DNA of 11,504 bases from JAWXCH01 sp034440595 (GTDB lineage: Bacteria > Planctomycetota > Planctomycetia > Pirellulales > JALHPA01): contig JAWXCH010000585.1 in the NCBI GenBank assembly GCA_034440595.1, positions 1 through 11,504 on the forward strand, read 5' to 3'. Positions 1 to 6,702 of the stretch are shown in pieces. The translations under genes and the position numbers were made by a program. The notes beneath the pieces are model-generated. The model saw only the letters and a program-made list of their open reading frames with translations. It searched no databases and was not told the DNA's origin. Every line of letters begins with the position of its first letter. Position 1 is the stretch's first letter.

Positions 1-519
1 ATTGTGGCGGACGGCGGCGTTCGGACAGGTGCTGGTGTGTGCCAGCGGTGTAAAGTCCTGAGCAATCAGTGTGACCTGGTCGCCATGACTCATCCAGACC
101 TCGGTTTCGTCGGCCACTCCGTCAAAGAGATCGGCATGCGACAGAATCGAGCAATGTGCGCGGCCGTACTCGCGGGCTGGGGCACTGTCGACTTTTCCAC
201 CAAGGGCCTGCGAAATGAGCTGCATGCCGTAGCAGATTCCTAGCGTCGGAATGCCTAGCTCAAAAATCGCCGGATCCAGTTGCGGCGCATTGCGATCGTA
301 GACGCTATTCGGTCCACCAGACAGAATGATTCCACGTGGATTAAGTTCCTTGACGCGAGCTGCGGTCAGGTCGTGCCGGACAATCTCGCAGTAGACGTTT
401 TGCTCGCGAACGCGCCGTGCAATCAGTTGGGCGTATTGTGATCCAAAGTCGAACACGAGCACACGTTCGTCAACAAGACGAGGCGGTTCGACAACAGGCG
501 AAGAAGATGTGGCCGTCAT
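1..519 (-). CDS. guaA: GMP synthase (glutamine-hydrolysing), N-terminal part, cut by window edge
   Basis: GuaA converts XMP to GMP using ATP and glutamine, the last step of de novo GMP synthesis in the cytoplasm. The visible 173 codons cover most of the class I glutamine amidotransferase domain. VLVFDFGSQYAQLIARRVRE (from residue 20) is the family opening. ILSGGPNSVYD (65-75) is the GuaA-type 'SGGP' loop, and GICYGMQ holds the nucleophile cysteine at residue 96. The downstream MSHGD motif is also present. The catalytic His/Glu pair and the whole ATP-pyrophosphatase and dimerisation domains lie beyond base 1. The ATG at 519 is chosen because AAGGA (complement of 527-531) sits 7 nt upstream. 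This leaves an ordinary 19-residue leader before the first strand. The gene is divergent from surE. Of the class I amidotransferases, the DFGSQY and SGGPNSV signatures point to GuaA rather than CarA or TrpG. Confidence 0.96.
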   Translation of the reverse strand, partial: MTATSSSPVVEPPRLVDERVLVFDFGSQYAQLIARRVREQNVYCEIVRHDLTAARVKELNPRGIILSGGPNSVYDRNAPQLDPAIFELGIPTLGICYGMQLISQALGGKVDSAPAREYGRAHCSILSHADLFDGVADETEVWMSHGDQVTLIAQDFTPLAHTSTCPNAAVRHN

Positions 520-681
520 GTATTTGTCCTTGCGTCGGACTTTAGAGAACAACTATTGGCGAGCAGCAGAACGAACGGTTGGTGTGGTGGAGCCACGCGG
601 TGCCTGCTTCCCACAGAAAGTCAAGAATCAGCACCCCCGACGTGCTACTCTCAGCACAATAAGTCGGTACTCAATAAAAAT

Positions 682-697
682 GGCCCGGCAAAGCGGG
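682..697 (-). terminator. Terminator-like hairpin in the guaA leader
   Basis: GCCCG and CGGGC form a perfect 5-bp GC stem with a 6-nt loop. Read on the minus strand the stem is followed by CATTTTTATT, the layout of a weak intrinsic terminator. No minus-strand gene lies upstream for it to end. It would therefore sit inside the guaA 5' leader if transcription starts near 704. It may act as an attenuator or 5' stabiliser, or may be chance. The stem is short. Confidence 0.3.
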
Positions 698-710
698 CAG
701 CAAAGAGGCG

Positions 711-740
711 ATTATAGGTGCTTCGTTGGCCAGCGACTAG
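711..740 (-). promoter_or_regulatory. Candidate guaA promoter (-10 only)
   Basis: A perfect TATAAT lies on the minus strand at 716-711, 192 nt before the guaA ATG. The hexamer 17 nt upstream (TAGTCG) matches TTGACA at only three positions, so the -35 is poor. If it is used, the leader would be about 185 nt long and would begin next to the GC hairpin at 682-697. Confidence 0.25.
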
Positions 741-775
741 CAGTGGGGCCAAATATTCGGCCAGGAGGGTGCTCG

Positions 776-804
776 TTGATTCGCGGGAACCACAGCGGTA
801 TAGT
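776..804 (+). promoter_or_regulatory. Candidate sigma-70-type promoter for surE
   Basis: TTGATT (776-781; 4 of 6 consensus positions) and TATAGT (799-804; 5 of 6) are separated by an ideal 17 nt. Transcription would start near 811, giving a leader of about 88 nt before the surE GTG. It points toward surE and lies in the divergent gap, so it is plausible. Planctomycete promoters are not well enough defined to be sure. Confidence 0.45.
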
Positions 805-898
805 GAATTCTTGTTTGAAGGAGCATTTCGCCGCTTGCTGGGTGTAAATGCAGGTTGGACACCCTGAGTTGCCTTTTTGGTAGTTGACGTTAGAAACA

Positions 899-1669
899 GT
901 GCAGATTCTGCTGACCAACGATGACGGTATTTACGCACCCGGCCTGGCAGCAATGGAGCGTGTTCTCAGCCGAATAGGCAATGTTTCGGTGGTCGCTCCC
1001 TCGACCGAACAGAGTGGCGTGGGCCATTCGATCACGTTCCTGTCGCCGCTAACGGCCAAGGAAATCTACGATGGGGATCGTCGCCGCGGCTGGGCGGTGG
1101 ATGGCAGTCCGGCCGACTCGGTTAAATTGGGGGTTTTTGAATTCTGTCCGACGCGGCCTGACTTGGTGGTCAGCGGCATCAATGGGGGCCTGAATGCGGG
1201 CATCAACGTCCTGTATTCGGGCACGGTTGCGGCGGCCATTGAAGGGGCGTTTTTTGGCATCAATAGCTTTGCGGTTTCGCTGGAGTACGATGAGCATGCT
1301 CAGTTCGACAAAGCGGCCGAAGTGGCACTACGCGTGATCGAACAGACATTGGAGAAAAAGGGGCCAGACCCGCAGCTTTATAACCTCAATATACCGACTC
1401 AGGCGTTGACCAATGGCGTGGAGTTGCGAGTTGTTCCGATGGGAGTGGCTCGCTATGGCGAACATTATGAGAAGCGAGTTGATCCACGGGGGCGGAACTA
1501 TTTTTGGGCAACTTCGGATCCACCGCCCCCCCCTGATCAGGAAAGCGCGGACATCTCCGCCTTGGCCAGTGGCTATGTGACGCTCAGCCCATTGCATTTT
1601 GATTTGACACGGCACCTGGTGCTGCGTGAAATGGAGAGTTGGAAGTGGGATTTAAAATCGGACGGATAG
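899..1669 (+). CDS. surE: 5'/3'-nucleotidase SurE (survival protein E)
   Basis: SurE is a metal-dependent phosphatase that removes phosphate from nucleoside 5'- and 3'-monophosphates; some members also trim short polyphosphate. The protein opens with ILLTNDDGIYAPGL, where D8 and D9 are the metal-binding pair. S39 in EQSGVGHS and N95 in SGINGGLN are the other expected active-site residues, and GTVAAAIEGAFFG follows as in the family. The GTG at 899 gives 256 residues, close to the usual length of about 250, and starts exactly at the conserved M-x-I-L-L-T-N-D-D-G. A TTG at 884 would add five residues and cannot be excluded, since an in-frame stop lies just before it and neither start has a clear Shine-Dalgarno. 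Near the C-terminus an 8-C run (1526-1533) encodes part of a five-proline stretch. The putative lipoprotein gene begins 39 nt downstream and may be co-transcribed. Confidence 0.95.
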   Translation: MQILLTNDDGIYAPGLAAMERVLSRIGNVSVVAPSTEQSGVGHSITFLSPLTAKEIYDGDRRRGWAVDGSPADSVKLGVFEFCPTRPDLVVSGINGGLNAGINVLYSGTVAAAIEGAFFGINSFAVSLEYDEHAQFDKAAEVALRVIEQTLEKKGPDPQLYNLNIPTQALTNGVELRVVPMGVARYGEHYEKRVDPRGRNYFWATSDPPPPPDQESADISALASGYVTLSPLHFDLTRHLVLREMESWKWDLKSDG

Positions 1670-1708
1670 ACCGCTTTTTTGGAGAGTGACCGACCGTCAC
1701 TGATAGTC

Positions 1709-2362
1709 ATGAAGCAGCTCATCGTTTGTCTGACGTTCTTGGTTGGTCTATCGGTGCAGTTCGGGTGTAGTGGAGATGCATCGACCGACGATGAGGGAGC
1801 GGTTGCAGCCGCTCCAGCGGTGAACAATCCGCCCCCGATCAAGTACAAGGTGGCACCTCCGCCACAGGTTCCGGCTCCTGCGAGCGCAGACACTACGGCG
1901 ACGGACGCGACTGGTACTTCAGTGGCGGCAACTACTGGTAGCGCTGGTGGAGTCCAGCCGCTGGCAAAGGTCGGCGATAAGAATCCCACGCTGCTGCCCG
2001 GTAGCGTTTATCCCCCAATCTACATGCCGGGGGACATTAATCCCGAATGGACGAAGCCCGCCAAAGGGCATATCAGTGGCCAGGGACGAGACTATGGCGA
2101 TGGCTACGTGGCCACGGTGTTTGAAGCTTACTGGTCGCAGCGAGACCGCGTTGGCTTTCAGATCCCTTACGAACACACGATGAAGCATTATATCGCCGCT
2201 AATAACAACAAGCCTCCGAAGAATGTGGCCGTACTCATTAAGGAAATCCTCGAGCCGGCTGCTCTGTCTTTGCCGGAACTGCCGATGGGCGAACAGTACA
2301 TGTATGACCCTCAGACGGGCGAGTTATTGGTGGTCGCAAAATCGCCGGAAACTACGAAGTAG
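1709..2362 (+). CDS. Putative exported lipoprotein, proline/alanine-rich, function unknown
   Basis: I do not recognise a named family. From the ATG at 1709 the 217-residue protein has a lysine, a hydrophobic stretch (residues 4-18) and a cysteine at residue 20 (SVQFGC). This suggests a lipoprotein signal, although the -3 residue is Gln rather than the usual Leu or Val, so the lipobox is imperfect. Residues about 25-85 are low-complexity, rich in Ala, Pro and Thr, like a spacer across the periplasm. The C-terminal half (about 100-212) looks folded. It includes an aromatic segment (EAYWSQRDRVGFQIPYEH, 139-156), YIAANNNKPPKN and a closing YMYDPQTGELLVV. A TTG at 1679 would add ten residues before the signal. 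The ATG is preferred because the signal then begins with MKQ, but neither start has a good ribosome binding site. The gene lies 39 nt after surE on the same strand. Confidence 0.7.
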   Translation: MKQLIVCLTFLVGLSVQFGCSGDASTDDEGAVAAAPAVNNPPPIKYKVAPPPQVPAPASADTTATDATGTSVAATTGSAGGVQPLAKVGDKNPTLLPGSVYPPIYMPGDINPEWTKPAKGHISGQGRDYGDGYVATVFEAYWSQRDRVGFQIPYEHTMKHYIAANNNKPPKNVAVLIKEILEPAALSLPELPMGEQYMYDPQTGELLVVAKSPETTK

Positions 2363-2509
2363 CAGCGGTTTGCGACAGGTGGCGGGGGACCAATTACGGA
2401 TTGGATTTGCTGCGAATCGGGCAGAAAATCGGCAAATTACTCGACAGTCGGCGGCTGCCCAATCATAGTGGAGTGAGCAACTCGATAATCCTCATCGTGT
2501 GGACTGCTC

Positions 2510-2794
2510 ATGAAATTTGCTTTGATTCTCGTCGTATTGGGTGTAGCCAGTCTGGCTAGCTCTTCCGCTTCCGCCGCCAGTTGGGTCTTTGAGCGGTCGT
2601 ACTACACGCACGACCCGGTCAATCAGGTGCGCGTTGGCCCGCAGGTGACCGGCGGGCCGTATTACTCGCGCGTGCAGGGAGAGTTTGTTCGAACCGGCTA
2701 TCGATATCTCCGCAGCCAGATCAATGTACGCGGGCTGGTGTTTGATCAGTACAACTCTTGGGATAGCTGGATCCAGTCAGGCTCGCAGTTCTAG
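2510..2794 (+). CDS. Small exported aromatic-rich protein, function unknown
   Basis: This 94-residue protein has a clear Sec signal: MKFALILVVLGVA, then a Ser/Ala-rich tail with an A-S-A cleavage motif at residues 20-22. The mature part is about 72 residues, without cysteine, and rich in Tyr and Trp. Paired tyrosines occur at 31-32 and 51-52, more at 64, 66 and 81, and tryptophans at 25, 84 and 87. Motifs such as WVFERSYYTHDP, GEFVRTGYR and the C-terminal SWIQSGSQF read as a compact conserved fold rather than random translation. I recall similar small exported proteins in planctomycetes but cannot name a function. It stands 147 nt after the putative lipoprotein gene with only a weak Shine-Dalgarno (GTGGA), and converges on the DUF3500 gene across 42 bp. 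Confidence 0.65.
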   Translation: MKFALILVVLGVASLASSSASAASWVFERSYYTHDPVNQVRVGPQVTGGPYYSRVQGEFVRTGYRYLRSQINVRGLVFDQYNSWDSWIQSGSQF

Positions 2795-2800
2795 TTACAC

Positions 2801-2814
2801 CGCCATGTCTGGCG
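2801..2814. terminator. Short hairpin between convergent genes
   Basis: CGCCA and TGGCG form a perfect 5-bp stem around a 4-nt loop, 6 nt after the stop of the small exported protein and 22 nt before the DUF3500 stop. No U-tract follows on either strand. It is a weak candidate for a bidirectional terminator or 3'-end protector. Confidence 0.25.
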
Positions 2815-2836
2815 ACTGGCACGTGGAACGAAGCAG

Positions 2837-3913
2837 CTACTTCTTCAATACGGCAAAGTCCTGCTTCAACCCACGCCAAACGCTGTGGATATGGCTGGCA
2901 CGATTTCCCAGCGTGTCGGCCTGAACGTTGTTCAGTTCAATCAGAAATGTGGGACCTTGAATACGGTAGTGGTGATCCTGGCCAGGGCTGTTAGCTCCTT
3001 CCCACGCGAAGTGGACATTGTCCCACCCGGCGGTTTCAATAGCCTGTAGACGAGCGGCGGCGACATCGGCCGGCATGTTGTTGGCATACGTCTGGACTAA
3101 CTTCCGCAGTACGTTTGCCTGAGCAGGAGACAACTTTTGTACTGCGATGCCACTGGGCGCTTTGTCGGCAATCGTAGCATCGGCCGGTGGATAGACATCC
3201 TTGGATGGCTTGGTTGCAATCAAGGCCAGCTTGCGTTGCTGATTGTCCAGCGACTTGAGTAGCTCGTATGCCAGGTCTTCTTCCAGGGCCATCGTTCGTG
3301 TTCCGATTGGAGCCGCGCCAGGAACGGTATCTTTGACTTCGGTCGGATTGCAGCCAAGAAAAGTAGGTGTCGCCGAGACGACTTTATTCGCCGCAATCAT
3401 GTAGTTGATCGAGATGTGGTGCCCTTCGATGCTCAGTCCCCAGGTACTCTTGGGCGATGGATCACCAAAGATGGTAAAGAAATATCGCAGAGGATCTCGA
3501 AGTGCTCCCCCAGGCGGTTCATGCTTGTGCAAGATCGCTTCGAATGCCATGATCCGTTCGGCTTTCTGAAAGCCGACTTCGCTCAGGCAGCTTTTGAGCA
3601 ATGCCATCGCCGCGGCACGTTGCGGGGTCGGCATGTCGCGGTATTGCAAACCTTTACGGTGCGCCTTGGGATAATAATGCCAATCGCTACGGGCCGGATC
3701 GTCGAATTTCAATTGAGCGATCGGTCGCTGCGCGTCGGTTAGTGTCGCGGCGAATTTCTCGGCTGCGGCGGTAATTGCAGCTCCACTGTTGGCAACCTTT
3801 GCTCCAGTGTCGGTGGTGGCAGTCGCCGGAGGTTCTTTGGCTTGCGTCGTGGGAATCCAAATCGTCAGCGTGCAAAGACATATCAATAGGGGTAAGGTCA
3901 CACAGATGCGCAT
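2837..3913 (-). CDS. Exported DUF3500-family protein
   Basis: This 358-residue protein has a Sec signal (MRICVTLPLLICLCTLTIWI, cleavage likely after TTQA, residue 25) and a short Thr/Ala-rich linker. The rest matches my memory of DUF3500: FDDPARSDWHYYPKAHRKGL (70-89), an EAILHKHEPPGG and RDPLRYFFTIFG block (125-150), WGLSIEGHHISINY (158-171), SATPTFLG (180-187), EEDLAYELL, then FAWEG, HHYRIQGPTFLIE and HIHSVWR near the end. The family has no well-established function. The repeated conserved histidines suggest metal binding or catalysis, which is inference. The first in-frame start is a GTG at 3928. The ATG at 3913 is chosen because GGGAGA lies 7 nt upstream and because the signal peptide then begins normally. 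No neighbour points to its role. Confidence 0.9.
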   Translation of the reverse strand: MRICVTLPLLICLCTLTIWIPTTQAKEPPATATTDTGAKVANSGAAITAAAEKFAATLTDAQRPIAQLKFDDPARSDWHYYPKAHRKGLQYRDMPTPQRAAAMALLKSCLSEVGFQKAERIMAFEAILHKHEPPGGALRDPLRYFFTIFGDPSPKSTWGLSIEGHHISINYMIAANKVVSATPTFLGCNPTEVKDTVPGAAPIGTRTMALEEDLAYELLKSLDNQQRKLALIATKPSKDVYPPADATIADKAPSGIAVQKLSPAQANVLRKLVQTYANNMPADVAAARLQAIETAGWDNVHFAWEGANSPGQDHHYRIQGPTFLIELNNVQADTLGNRASHIHSVWRGLKQDFAVLKK

Positions 3914-3926
3914 TATGAAATCTCCC
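3914..3926 (-). promoter_or_regulatory. Ribosome binding site that decides the DUF3500 start
   Basis: On the minus strand GGGAGA (complement of 3921-3926) sits 7 nt before the ATG at 3913. The competing GTG at 3928 overlaps this motif and has no Shine-Dalgarno of its own, which favours the ATG. Confidence 0.6.
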
Positions 3927-4454
3927 ACTGGAAAGTTGAGTTAGGCAGGCTATAGCAGGCAGGGAGCGAACCGCTGTTTGTGGACCAGCAGTGATCAGCA
4001 GACGATTCGCATCGCCACAGTTTAATGGACCGGACGACCGGATGCCACTCGATTCAACGTCGCTCCATCGGAATCGCTCGCGACGACCTCAAGAAGCAAT
4101 TTGACGGAGCGAATACTGGATAGCACGAAATACTACTTGGATGGAGGGCGTAGACTCGGCTTATGCCTCCTTGGTCGAATGCAGTGTGGTTGCGGCTTTT
4201 ACCAAACCTGCTGTTTATAGGTCGAAATGGGGACGTTCGGCCTTGGATTTCGCCCCTCCAGAGGGTTGTGGGCCTTACGTGCAATCCGCATTTAAGTATT
4301 ATGTAGCAAGTAGTTGAGGGAATCCATTTCGAGTTTTTCCCAGGTGCGGTAGAGTTAGAAGTCTCAAAAAAACCAGTCCCGCCATAGATGGCCAGTCCTA
4401 CCGTTGAAGCCGGCAACCAGCGCGGCTCCTGTTTGCCCTCCAAGTTTTTCATCC
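3914..4454. other. Divergent intergenic region DUF3500/MFS-PlsC
   Basis: This 541-bp gap contains no gene I can support. A 132-codon minus-strand frame (4054-4452) has no signal, no domain and an erratic composition. Possible promoter elements toward the MFS gene (TTTCGA, 17 nt, TAGAGT, near 4327-4355) are weak. I see no RNA gene, long repeat or strong terminator. Confidence 0.5.
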
Positions 4455-6665
4455 ATGCAATTTGAACAGTCCAAGACGCTCGCCTCTCGCACTTATATCG
4501 GGCTGGTGCTGAGCCAATTTCTGGCGGCCTTCAACGATCAGGCGATTCATATCGTGGCGATTTTTTACGCCAGCGATATGCTGATTCGCTTTGCTCAGGT
4601 TTCATTCTTCGATCAAAAACTGGTGCTGGCGGTCGTGACTGGCTGCTTTATCTCGCCGTTCTTTTTGTTCTCCCCCTGGGCAGGCGTGCTGGCGGACAAA
4701 TTCAGCAAGCGCTCGACGATCATTTTTTGGAAAGTGACCGAAGTCGGGATTACCGCTCTGGCATTGATTGCATTTTTGCTGCCACACGCGGTGGAGGTCG
4801 GTGCCGAGAGCGCGCGGATGCTAGCCATTATCAGCGCGTTTCTGCTAATCGCCTGCGTTTTCATGATGGGGACGCACAGCGCTTTTTTTGTACCGGCCAA
4901 GTACGGCGTGATGCCAGAGATCCTGCATACGTCGGTCCTGTCGCGCGGTAATGGGATATTGGAAGGGACTAGTTTTGTCTCCAACATTCTGGGCACATCG
5001 TTTGGCGGGATACTGTACTCCAGTCTGAAAAGCACGGTCGACGTGAATGGGGTGTTGCACCCGAATCGAGAATGGGTCATCGGCGCGGTGCTGTTAGGCC
5101 TGGCGGTGATCGGGGTGGTTTTTTCGTTTCTTGTTCGCAAGATGCCTGCCGCGGCACCGGAGAAGAAACTGACTTGGAACCCGTTGGTTCCGCTGAAGGG
5201 GAGCTTTCAGGAACTGGGTCGCTCGCGATCGTTGGTGCTGGCCACGATTGGTATCGCGTTTTTTACCTTTATGACGCTGTACATGCGGCAGAGTTTGTTG
5301 TTTGAGGGCGAGACCGATAAGGATCTGGCCGAGATGCAGCGCAAGCTGGTCGCGATGCAAAAGGCGGAGAAGAACGCGACCCGTTCGGCGTTTAAACCTG
5401 TGGTGCAGGCGAACGGTGCGACAAGCACTGGCCGTGTTGCTGGTCCAGCGTCAGGTTCACCAGTTGCAACATTGCCAGAGGGGGAATTGACCACGGTCGA
5501 AGACGCGGCGATGGACAAGAGCCAGGAGCATGAGCTGCGCATCGCCATGCTGGTGGCGTTTATCGGCCTGGGTGTCGGTATTGGCTGTGCGGTTGCCGGG
5601 CAACTCTCCGGGAACCGGTTGGAGTTGGGGCTGGTACCGATTGGTGGCATCGGAATGGCCGTGTTGACGCTGGCACTGGCTGCCGCCACGCCGCTCCATT
5701 TGCCAGGAGTGACAATTGCCTGCTTGATTTTGATTGGCTTTGCCGCCGGTCTGTATATCGTGCCGATGTACACCTTGCTGCAGCACCGTGCGCCAAAGGA
5801 GAGCAAAGGAAGCATGGTGGCGGTCAGTAATTTTCTTAACGTCACCGGTGGCCTGGTGGCGATCGTCGTTTTTTATTGCTTGACGCTAGGCCTGCAGGCG
5901 GTTCTTGGCCTTAGCATGACCAATAAGGACGCCGTCGATATTGAGTCGACTCAGCGATACATAGCGCAATTGGAATTTGCGCAGCGGATTCCGCCGCTGT
6001 TGTTTGGGTCGGCCAGCGTTATCACGGTGATTACGTTGCTATCTTTGATCTGGCAACGCCCGGACTTTTTGGTCCGCACGCTGTCGTGGATTCGGATCCC
6101 TTCGCGGCGGTATGTGCGTGCGGTCCATGCCGATCACCTGCCAGGGCGCGGCCCGTTGATTGTGGTGACCAACTGCTCGGATATCCGCCAATGGATGCAT
6201 GTCATCGCGGTGGTTGATCGCTATACGCGATTTGTTATGCCGCAGACGATCTCGCCGGAGGATCAACGTCTGGCTAGTTTTTCACGCTTGCTGGGGATTA
6301 CCTTGCCGGATGCCAGCCCGAGCGATCCGTCGCAGTGGAACGCGATGCTGGAGAGCGGTGCGCGTTCTCTGCGCGAAGGGAATATGGTTGGTTTGTATGT
6401 CGGTGAATCCACAGTATCGGCTAGCGCAATGGAATTGATCCGCGGGTTGCAGTCGCGGACTAGCGCGGACATTTTGCCGGTCTACTACGGCGAGTATCCA
6501 CCGCATAGCAGTGAGGAAAAACGAATTTCCGGTCGGACGAGCGTGGTGATAGGTGAGCGCTTACCGGCAGACGCCACTGCCGAAACGATCGGCGACGGGC
6601 TGTTCAAATTTGCGGTACCGCCTGAGGCAACGCAGGACGCCCTGCCGGCTGAGCAGGGCGTCTAG
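4455..6665 (+). CDS. MFS transporter (LplT-like) fused to a degenerate PlsC-type acyltransferase domain
   Basis: This is a 736-residue inner-membrane protein. The N-terminal part (about 13-540) is a major facilitator of the lysophospholipid-transporter type. LSQFLAAFNDQA opens TM1, GVLADKFSKRS (77-87) is the MFS loop-2-3 motif, and KYGVMPEIL...GNGILE (149-170) is typical of LplT relatives. About 75 polar residues (284-360) interrupt the bundle between its two halves. Residues about 545-710 keep the PlsC layout: a GPLIVVTN strand, RFVM (592-595), an SLREGN...LYVG block, and a closing VVIGERLPA. The catalytic HX4D is absent (NCSDIRQW, 573-580), and so is the PEG motif (VGES, 649-652). Larger relatives continue into an acyl-ACP synthetase domain, but this one stops first. 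The ATG at 4455 is chosen over a TTG at 4404 because it directly precedes the conserved TM1 region. It may move lysophospholipids or related lipids; the acyltransferase is probably inactive. Confidence 0.88.
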   Translation: MQFEQSKTLASRTYIGLVLSQFLAAFNDQAIHIVAIFYASDMLIRFAQVSFFDQKLVLAVVTGCFISPFFLFSPWAGVLADKFSKRSTIIFWKVTEVGITALALIAFLLPHAVEVGAESARMLAIISAFLLIACVFMMGTHSAFFVPAKYGVMPEILHTSVLSRGNGILEGTSFVSNILGTSFGGILYSSLKSTVDVNGVLHPNREWVIGAVLLGLAVIGVVFSFLVRKMPAAAPEKKLTWNPLVPLKGSFQELGRSRSLVLATIGIAFFTFMTLYMRQSLLFEGETDKDLAEMQRKLVAMQKAEKNATRSAFKPVVQANGATSTGRVAGPASGSPVATLPEGELTTVEDAAMDKSQEHELRIAMLVAFIGLGVGIGCAVAGQLSGNRLELGLVPIGGIGMAVLTLALAAATPLHLPGVTIACLILIGFAAGLYIVPMYTLLQHRAPKESKGSMVAVSNFLNVTGGLVAIVVFYCLTLGLQAVLGLSMTNKDAVDIESTQRYIAQLEFAQRIPPLLFGSASVITVITLLSLIWQRPDFLVRTLSWIRIPSRRYVRAVHADHLPGRGPLIVVTNCSDIRQWMHVIAVVDRYTRFVMPQTISPEDQRLASFSRLLGITLPDASPSDPSQWNAMLESGARSLREGNMVGLYVGESTVSASAMELIRGLQSRTSADILPVYYGEYPPHSSEEKRISGRTSVVIGERLPADATAETIGDGLFKFAVPPEATQDALPAEQGV
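6636..6662. terminator. Nine-bp hairpin at the end of the MFS-PlsC gene
   Basis: GACGCCCTG (6636-6644) and CAGGGCGTC (6654-6662) are perfect inverted repeats around a 9-nt loop. They encode the last codons of the MFS-PlsC protein and end just before its TAG. The gap to the convergent HAD gene is only 37 bp, so this GC-rich stem is the best candidate for ending transcription from both sides. The U-tract is weak (TTATCATTTCTTT on the plus strand), so a 3'-end protecting structure is equally possible. Confidence 0.5.
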
Positions 6666-6702
6666 GAGCGTTATCATTTCTTTCCGCCGGTGCGCTGGCG
6701 GA

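Larger units (their letters stand above)
520..898. other. Divergent intergenic region guaA/surE
   Basis: This 379-bp gap lies between two divergently transcribed genes. It holds a candidate surE promoter (776-804), a perfect TATAAT on the minus strand (716 down to 711) that could serve guaA, and a short GC hairpin (682-697). Open frames crossing it show no recognisable protein character. I see no riboswitch or RNA gene that I can support. Confidence 0.6.

Noticed and set aside
509..847. A 112-codon plus-strand frame in the guaA/surE gap
   Set aside because: It starts inside guaA on the opposite strand, crosses the candidate promoters and hairpin, and its translation resembles no protein I know.
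1573..1989. A 138-codon minus-strand frame opposite the putative lipoprotein gene
   Set aside because: The Gly/Ala-rich translation is the complement of the proline/alanine-rich spacer, and the plus-strand frame has the signal sequence and the conserved-looking C-terminus.
4054..4452. A 132-codon minus-strand frame in the gap before the MFS gene
   Set aside because: No recognisable motif, no Shine-Dalgarno, no signal peptide and an uneven amino-acid composition. It is treated as non-coding.
5207..5845. A 212-codon minus-strand frame inside the MFS-PlsC gene
   Set aside because: The plus-strand protein is clearly a transporter here. The reverse translation is a composition shadow without domain or signal.
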